This document shows, one piece after another, positions 57,012 through 64,000 of a DNA stretch of 64,000 nt (the stretch's first letter is position 1; the number at the start of each line of letters is the position of its first letter). The translations under genes and the position numbers were made by a program. Source of the DNA: Rhizomucor pusillus (taxonomy: Eukaryota; Mucoromycota; Mucoromycetes; Mucorales; Lichtheimiaceae); contig FWWN02000624.1 of assembly GCA_900175165.2 (NCBI GenBank), positions 1,231-65,230 on the forward strand, read 5' to 3'. The notes below the pieces were generated by a model. It saw only the letters and a program-made list of their open reading frames with translations, was not told where the DNA came from and made no database searches.

Positions 57012-57606
57012 GGTAAAGGAACAAGGCAGGGAAAGAAAGGACAGCTGTCAAAACCGAAAATGGTGAACTATAAGTTCAGCATGGCCCGCCAAAGTCACAT
57101 AGCACATAGGAAATCAGGCACTGGATATGCTTTTCTCCATAAGCGTTCCTTAAGTTTGTCTTTACATTGATGTAAAAGCTTCTAACGTACTCCAACTGAG
57201 ACGATGATCGCTTTTTCTTTCAAATTGTCCAAGGATATTGATAACTCTTAAATGGGGATATCAAAGTCATTGCAGTGAGCTATAAAGGATTTCGCAGATA
57301 GCTGCCCTTGTCGAGACTTTAGAACGCTTACACTTGGAACTCTCAATAGTTCGAGATACAAGATTATTCACTGGGATGTATAAGTTATCATCACTGTCTA
57401 ACGTAATCAGCATAATATCTCTGCTTTCTCTCCACGATATTCTGTACTTTTTAAACACGAATGAAGTATATACAATTATCATTGTGTTTATTGGCAATGG
57501 ATCAGTTATAGGTTTATGTAACCTAAGGCCAACTCGTCATTTACAGCAACTGTTTCTTTTCAAATATACAACCTGCAGAGTAGTAGCACTTAGCAAGGAT
57601 CTTTCC

Positions 57607-57615
57607 CCTGGGTGG
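57607..57615 (+). promoter_or_regulatory. CCTGGGTGG motif upstream of RPL30
   Basis: The nonamer also found upstream of RPS16, here 170-178 bp before the ATG and in the same orientation relative to the gene. A role is inference. Confidence 0.35.
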
Positions 57616-57784
57616 CTTTGGTTGGATCCAAATTTTTTTCCCTTTGTGCGCGGGCCTGCAAGTTCGTCACGGCTTGCGGCACCCAGTGTAGACTTCCTCT
57701 TTTCCTTGCATTCTTTCTGGTGAGTGCCAACTTTGTGTGCGCATGCATCCACTAGTACTTAGCTGAAGATATCGACAGTAAGCA

Positions 57785-58267
57785 ATGGCTCCCGTTGACA
57801 AGAAGACCAAGAAGTCCACCAAGGGTACCGAGTCCATCAACTCCCGTCTCCAGCTTGTCACCAAGTCTGGCAAGTACACCTTGGGCTACAAGTCCACCTT
57901 GAAGACTCTCCGTCAGGGCAAGGGTGAGTGAAATTAGAAACTGCTGTACGTGAGCCTTGGAAAAGGACGAGTGACTAATTGACCATCGTTTCATGCAGCC
58001 AAGTTGATCATCATTGCCGGCAACTGCCCTCCCCTCCGCAAGTCTGAGCTCGAGTACTACGCCATGTTGTCCAAGACTGGTGTCCACCACTACAACGGCA
58101 GTATGTATCATAATCCGATGTCAGGTGGAGGTTTCGAATGGAACTACTAACACTGCATGCTTGCAACAGACAATATCGACCTTGGTACCGCTTGCGGTAA
58201 GCTCTTCCGCACCAGCGTCTTGTCCATCACCGATGCTGGTGACTCCGACATCCTTTCTGCTCAGTAA
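57785..58267 (+). CDS. RPL30: 60S ribosomal protein L30 (eL30)
   Basis: Three exons (57785-57923, 57999-58100, 58170-58267) sum to 339 nt, 112 aa, the normal length. Sequence includes [60 protein letters not shown] and a C-terminus [20 protein letters not shown]. In yeast L30 binds a kink-turn in its own transcript to repress splicing. Intron 1 here could be examined for such a structure, but I did not see one by eye. AATAAA occurs 25-30 bp after the stop. Confidence 0.97.
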
Positions 58268-58673
58268 AAAGGTGGCTGGATCGACGAATGTCAATAAAGG
58301 TCTTGCAAACACTTTGATTTGTACTTGAATTTCGAGCTTTTGCATCAGAACAGACTATTTGTGGTGGTATCTGCTTTCAGTCTCGCTTACCACACTTTAG
58401 TCTACTGCTATGGCTTGCTGCATCGACCGAGGACCTGCCAGGCACCTTGTAGGAAATGCGTGCATTTTTTCGAGTATGATAACACCAGATCCACAGAATG
58501 GATATCAGTATCGTTTGATATTCGATTATCTAAACTTGATGAATACTTGGAAGGCCTCTTAATCAGTGATGTGCTAGTATCTGAAACTTATTAATTATGC
58601 ATACATTTATTACATAAAGACGGATGAAAAGTACAAAGTTACATGGTATATATAGTGGGTGCAGAGCTAGAAT

Positions 58674-61332
58674 TTAAAGCTTCAAGCTAAGCTCCCTATC
58701 GATTGCATTTAATCGTTTCTTCAGAGCTTCTACTTCTTGTAACTTTGCTTCCAACGACTGCATCTCTTTTTCTAAAGATTGTTGCTGTTCTTGTGTGCCA
58801 ATGGTCTCCAACTCCCACTGACCATGGTTGCCAGTGAGACGCAGCAAATATTGATGGTATTTGTAAAGAGCAGGACGATGTGAAATGGTAAGGAGAGCTG
58901 GTTGTTTCCAAAGAGATCAATATAAATCGCGCGCAAAACGATTGAGTTTTCCAAGCTACTTACTGATACCCATGCTCTTAGCATGCGCGTACATGAGTCC
59001 CTCGACATCTGCAGAAACGGCACTTGTGCATTCGTCAAGGACAGCATATTTTGGATGATGATAGAAAAGCCTCGCCATATTGATCTTCAATAACGGTTGA
59101 GTCATTCAAGCAAACAATGTTTCCCTTTTTCATCTACGTACTCTTTGCTTCTCGCCTCCAGAAAATACATCTTTCCACTCTTTCTTGGTTTCCCAACCAC
59201 CTTCGCGGCCTGGGATGTATGCCAAGCGTACTACCTGAAGTATCTCCATTAATTCCTCATCTGTGCGACCTTGTCGCTTCATATCTTCGTGAGTGTGCGG
59301 ATAAATCACTCTGGATTTCGATCATTTGGTAAGCTTGGCTCGACGATTCCTTCTCTACTTCTTTGTACTTACTGCTCTCTCAATGTTCCTAAGCTGAGAT
59401 AAGGACGCTGAGGAATGTAAAAGATATCCTTGTCTTCAGGTCTTGACAAGGTACCCTCCAGCGTGGGCCAGAGAGTTGCAATGACACGTGCAATCGCAGT
59501 TTTGCCCACACCGTTTGGACCCGTGATCAGCATATGCTCTCCAGGTCGCACGTGGACGTTAAGATTATTCACAAGCACTTCGCCTTCTCGATCCTTGCCC
59601 GGCGCTGGCGTAACAATGGGCACATCCTCGAAACGAATACCGTCGTGGCCGAGTTTGACCTTTCCGCGGATATTTGTGAGGGCATATCGCAGCATAGTGT
59701 CCTTGCCCTTCTCAGGACCATCGTATTCACTGTTACGAAGTGCATGTAGCACGGATAACAACGCGTAGACACGAGTGGTATAGCCCGCAAGCTCTGCTAG
59801 CTCTTTGTAAGAGTACATCATGCGACCGCCTGCATCGGCCAGCGATATCATCAAGCTACATTTGCAAGTATATGTTAGCTTGGAAGGAAGGTACTGCAGT
59901 CTTGAATCTGATGAACACGTACCGCTTATTAGTGATAAACCCTCGGGTGCGGGATCCTACTTGCTCGTCGGCTGACATGCCAGGTGCCAATACAGCCGAT
60001 ACACCGGCAAGTTTAGGCATAAAGACTGGAATCGCGCACAAAATAAGACCGAATGCGCTCCAAGCATATTTGATCAAAAAGTCCTCGAACATATTGTAAC
60101 TGATACGCAGCTTGTAGATGTAGTTGATATGCTTCACGAGACGTAAATATGCTCGGTTCAATATTGACAGCTCGAGGTCACCGCCGTTGTAAAATGCGAT
60201 TTCTTCTGCGTTTGTAATCAGTCGTGTGTGGGCAGCTCTAAAATCGCCCTAGATATATACATTCATTCAGTATTATTCGATCGTAGCACTGATTACTCAT
60301 ATATACTCTACCTCTAATTTGGCCTCTATAGCTGCAAGTTTGCCAAAAGACGGTGTCACGGCTCTCAAAAGGCGGGCAGTGATCAAATAATTGACGGTGA
60401 GACCAACCATGCCGGTAAAACCGATGGATTTCATGAGCTGGTAATTGAAAATAATAGTGTCAAGGAGGGGCTTTGCCAAATTCGAGTACAGTGATGAGAG
60501 TGTATCGGCGAACTTTGCGATATCCGTGGTGATAAATCTATAAACTGATTAGAATTTAAAGCGAATTGTGAGAGGAGCGTTGGTGAACTTACTGATCGGC
60601 CCCTTGAATTCTTCCGTCCATATTCACAGCCTTGTAGAACGTCTTTTGCCTATCCAGGTAAAGATCGTGGGCATAGCGTGTCAAACGAGTACGGAAACCG
60701 ATGGATAATTTCGACTGCAGGTATCGGATCTATGCAAGTCGTGTGAGATGCGCTGAAGAGACGAGATCAGGATATCAAAACTGACCATGCTGTTTGTATA
60801 CGTTGCAGGAATAGCGATAGCAAACCAATACACAAGTCCCTGCAAGAACCTCTTTCCGCGTCCTCCAACCTGCATCGCAGCATTTATAACCATTCGATGA
60901 TTCCATACTCAAGGAAAGAAAGGTACTTACCAAATCTCTTACGATACGTCCATCAATTCGTGCCACGACCACACTCAGGTAAGTTCGAAGTATAAGGAAG
61001 AACGAGTGGAGCACCAGCAGAAACACCTCCTTTGTGCGCCAGTGAGGCAAGATGATTGTCGCAATCGCACGTAACTGCCTGCGAAATTCTTGATTCACCC
61101 CAACTTTGCTGGCAACGTCAACGACAGGAAACAGCTTTTTGTGCTTGTCGAACGTCTCCGGTGACGTCTCTTCCAGAGTTGTCGTTTTACGTGGAAGCTT
61201 GTTGTCGGCCTTGGCAAGGCGCGAGCGTCCTGCTGCCAGGGCAGCAAGGATAACAGCCAAGGAGACGGCCAGGCTGCTTTTTGGTGGAACCCATGTCCTA
61301 TGCACTTCAATAGGCCGTGATACGACCGCCAT
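58674..61332 (-). CDS. peroxisomal ABC half-transporter (ABCD family, PXA1/PXA2-like)
   Basis: Nine exons (60931-61332, 60786-60869, 60593-60729, 60312-60537, 59923-60248, 59373-59855, 59142-59310, 58964-59084, 58674-58897) give 2172 nt, 723 aa, usual for ABCD proteins. They import long-chain acyl-CoA into peroxisomes as dimers. The membrane domain has [40 protein letters not shown] and the ABCD hallmark [13 protein letters not shown]. The nucleotide-binding domain has Walker [10 protein letters not shown] (commonly GPNGCGKSS), [19 protein letters not shown], signature [20 protein letters not shown], Walker [13 protein letters not shown] and the switch His in LLTISHRP. A coiled coil ends the protein. 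The start was taken at [13 protein letters not shown], with upstream in-frame sequence possible. Whether it is PXA1 or PXA2 is not decided. Confidence 0.93.
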
Positions 61333-62141
61333 AAGTTTATAAAAGAAAAAAAGAAATGGTTGAACACAAAAAATGGCCCTAACCAACCTTTAAGACAATC
61401 ACATGCAAATGCAGTCTTGCGGGGGAAGCACCATCTCCCAACAATGACGTTTTTGTGTGCTTCTTGGTGCACGTGATTGTTTATCCATGCTGGAGGTCGT
61501 CTCTAAATAAGTACATAGCGAAAGGGAGACAAATGTATCGCTGATAAATAGACAGAACGTTTGCAAAAGTTTTATCATTATTAGTCCATGGGATATTGTA
61601 ATCTATATTGTTTTCCCGTATCCAGAAGAATTTCATCAACGCACGGAACGTAGATTGTTGAGTAATAATAATTGAAGTTTGCCGTAGGAACATAGTGTTG
61701 AAATGTATCGACCAGTCTCAAAATTTCTTCTTCATCATAGCCACATCACGTATCGCCTAGCCTGGACTCGGTAATTCTTGGAGCCTATAGAGTGTATGTT
61801 CCCTTCCAATTTTCATTGTTGCTCTTGGTTAGTATCAGAAAGCGTTGTCCCTACGCTGAGTTTCTAACAAGTTTGCATGCATCAATGGCCTGAGATATTC
61901 AGAGCTTTGGCAGCCTTGCTTGCATGCTCACATGTCCTTATCCACAGTTTTGATTGTTAAATATTTTTTCATATTTCTTGACGTTTCAAGGCTTGATGCA
62001 TATATTTCCTCTCTTCTTCTCTCTTGGTAACTATGCAAAAGTTACTCGGTGATATAATTGCAATCAAGTGAAGTGCACTGTATTCTCCTCCTCCCTTGTC
62101 CCGCGGACCTTTGCCTGTCTTTCTTCGGAAAGCCATTCGAC
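61333..62141. other. divergent promoter region between ABCD transporter and HbrB genes
   Basis: About 800 bp. A minus-strand frame at 61481-61693 has no motif support. No RNA gene was recognised. The last 150 bp before 62142 are pyrimidine-rich (CTCTTCTTCTCTC near 62010), common upstream of fungal genes. Confidence 0.5.
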
Positions 62142-63659
62142 ATGGACCCTCAAAGCATGCATCGACATCATATTAGCGACGAAGTCTCGTCTTCATCACC
62201 CAGCAAATCTACAACGGCTGCATCTCCTTCCACCAACTCCTCATCGTCCCTCTCCAACTATCTAGATCGAACCACACCAACGTCCACAGTCTTCCCAAGT
62301 ACCAGCCCTACACTCGTATCCTCTCCACCTACACAAGCGCCTGCCCCAACCCGTTCAATATCAGCCTCAACTCCCACTAGCTCATCAACCACAAACGGCG
62401 AGCGACCTAGCAATGAACGCGCAAAGAGACACAGCTTCCGGCAGCCTCCTCCGCCTTTGCAACCAGTCTCGCGACAGTCGTCCGTTCCCAACTACAATGC
62501 CGGGCAATCTCCGTCTGCAGGTCTAGAACGGACGTTTTCAAACCACAGCAGTGCAGCAAGCATTACTCAGCCGCGTCCTACGTCGCCTGTCACTTCGCAT
62601 AGTATTCATAAATCACTCAATGCGCTTGATGCAAAGGCTATAACGCGAGATATGGAACGCTCAACACAATACATGCGCGGCGACGATATGTTAACATCGC
62701 CGTCTTCACCGACTGGCATCAATTCTGGATTCTATTTCCCTCCAAGCACATCACCCGTACCTCCCAACACAACACCTTACTTGCGGCAGGGAAGCATCAG
62801 CAATCCGACGGTGCCGAGCACTATCATACCTTCGGCAGCACTTAATGCATCGCAAGGCGATGTGTGGCAAAACCTGTGTGTGCGTGTGCTGCCTCTATTT
62901 AACGGTGAAGGCGTCAAAGGCAGCATTGAGGATCTGAATGAACTCTTCCGGTAAGAGCACTTGTACATGGCATAATTGGTGTAACGCCCGCGCTGAATCA
63001 AGTCCATGTATAGACGGTGTCTCAGCGAGCCATTATCGCCACAACTTTACCGGGACATTGAAGCATTGCTGCGGGATGGCATGTTTACACTCAACTCAAA
63101 AATGCTAGGCGTGACCGACGAAAAACTGCTTGATCGATTGGTAGAGCAGTGGTCGTTCTTCTTCACGTATGCATTACCTTACTTTGAAGCCGTATTCCTG
63201 CCTTTGCGAACAGACGTAAGGTACCGGTCAGTAGACGATGCTGAGATGTGGAATGTGAGGAATATGGCCCTGAGAAGTTTTCGGGATAACGTGATTCTCC
63301 TGCAAACCAAACGTTTAGAAGGTATGTGCTTCAACGCTGGACCGTGCTTGCGGATGATGACAAAAAGTCTTAACTGGACGACAATGATAGACGTGTTTGC
63401 CAAGCTTTTTACGGATTTTGGATCATCCCAGAATCCAGCGGCTACAGCAGCTAAGATGCTACAAATGACTTCGCTTTTGGCATCTGCACCCGATCACAAT
63501 GAAGAAATTGAGCGCGTTCTTTCAAGCTTGCAGGCAAACTGGAAGATAATGATGACCAAGGGTTACAGACGGGGCTTTGCCGGTGTACGCAAGGCAAGGA
63601 CTGGTTTTGCTTCAGATAATAATTCCTCCCACAATCAAATATTTGGGTCCCTGCCATGA
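62142..63659 (+). CDS. HbrB-like protein, predicted TORC2 subunit (Bit61/PROTOR-type)
   Basis: Three exons (62142-62950, 63014-63321, 63391-63659) give 1386 nt, 461 aa. The first half is Ser/Thr/Pro-rich and disordered. The HbrB domain (about 245-440) contains VWQNLCVRVLPLFNGEGVKG, SIEDLNELFRRCLSE, LVEQWSFFFTYALPYFEAVF, LPLRTDVRY and ALRSFRDNVILLQTKRLE. Related proteins are components of TORC2, which controls growth polarity and membrane homeostasis. The second intron (63322-63390, GTATGT...GATAG) is 69 nt without a stop, so retention would insert 23 residues. The start was taken at MDPQSMHRHH, the first ATG of the frame. Confidence 0.88.
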
Positions 63660-64000
63660 TGATATCCCGTTAAAAGCACTCTGGAACTAAACGATGCTGT
63701 CTTATTCCTCTTGTTCATACTTTTAGATATTTTCCAAAGCTACCGCTGCTGCCAGTAATGTTGCCGTAGCAACAGGCTTTTTTGTTACTACTAGCCGTGT
63801 TCATTCGTTGCCAATGGCCATTCACTCAAGTCGTGTTGCATGAAGTATTACGGAAGTGGTAATAGATAAGCTTCTTTAAAATACACGCGCTAGGATGCCC
63901 GTCGTACTAAATAACTTCGCACAATCCGTCGTTGGAAATCATGAAGCAAAGCTTCTGCCTTAAATTGACCCGTTCTTGGAACTACTACTACTCTCGAAAT
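63660..64000. other. 3' flank, nothing recognised
   Basis: No gene, RNA or repeat could be supported in the last 340 bases. Confidence 0.5.

Noticed and set aside
58319..58594. 91-codon plus-strand frame after RPL30
   Set aside because: Begins within the RPL30 3' flank near its polyadenylation signal and has no motif or splice support.
1..64000. Search for tRNA, rRNA and CRISPR arrays
   Set aside because: No cloverleaf with A/B box pairs, no rRNA-like stretches and no regularly spaced direct repeats were recognised by eye.

Overview
The window is nuclear DNA of a filamentous fungus, most likely Mucoromycota and probably Mucorales-like. Evidence: dense protein genes with many short introns (about 45-110 nt), GT-AG plus several GC-AG splice sites, fungal families (chitin synthase, trehalose-phosphate phosphatase, PPR, HbrB/TORC2, RMT2), a Helitron with an N-terminal zinc knuckle, and mariner-like DDE transposase relics. 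No tRNA, rRNA, CRISPR or prokaryotic operon was seen. Nearly all gene models were built by hand by joining exons in frame; most close with an exact multiple of three.

Layout. 1-5.6 kb: a partial zinc-knuckle gene at the left edge and a decayed Helitron, then a gene-poor stretch. 5.7-14 kb: RPS16 (-), mitochondrial S10 (+), a RanBPM/Vid30 GID-type gene (+), a small DUF4050-like gene (-) head to head with a mitochondrial PPR gene (+). 14-17 kb: a graveyard of two DDE transposase relics around an unidentified decayed coding region. 17-24.7 kb: mitochondrial DNL zinc-finger chaperone factor (+), a zinc-ribbon protein (-), a 4-kb gene-poor tract and a disordered protein. 24.8-34 kb: threonine dehydratase, a PMCA-type calcium ATPase and an intact Argonaute, all on +. 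34-39 kb: a FYVE-ARM protein and a class I sirtuin (-). 40-49 kb: delta-COP (+), then class IV-like chitin synthase and trehalose-phosphatase (-). 49-58 kb: ankyrin protein (-), RPL27A/L28 (+), RMT2 (-), a coiled-coil gene (+), a conserved unknown (-), a four-TM protein (+), mitochondrial EF-Ts (-) and RPL30 (+). 58.7-63.7 kb: a peroxisomal ABCD half-transporter (-) and an HbrB/TORC2-type gene (+).

The genes are mostly housekeeping and do not form one pathway. Themes are mitochondrial gene expression (S10, PPR, EF-Ts, DNL factor), cytosolic ribosome (three RP genes, plus RMT2, whose yeast homologue modifies a ribosomal protein), cell wall and trehalose metabolism (adjacent CHS and TPS2), calcium and membrane trafficking (PMC1, FYVE, delta-COP), and RNA silencing (Argonaute) in a region that also holds transposon relics. 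I found no clearly new multi-gene system. The most notable items are the Argonaute with ribosomal-protein-like codon bias, the FYVE-ARM protein with a 17-nt microexon, and five GCAAGT-type GC-AG introns.
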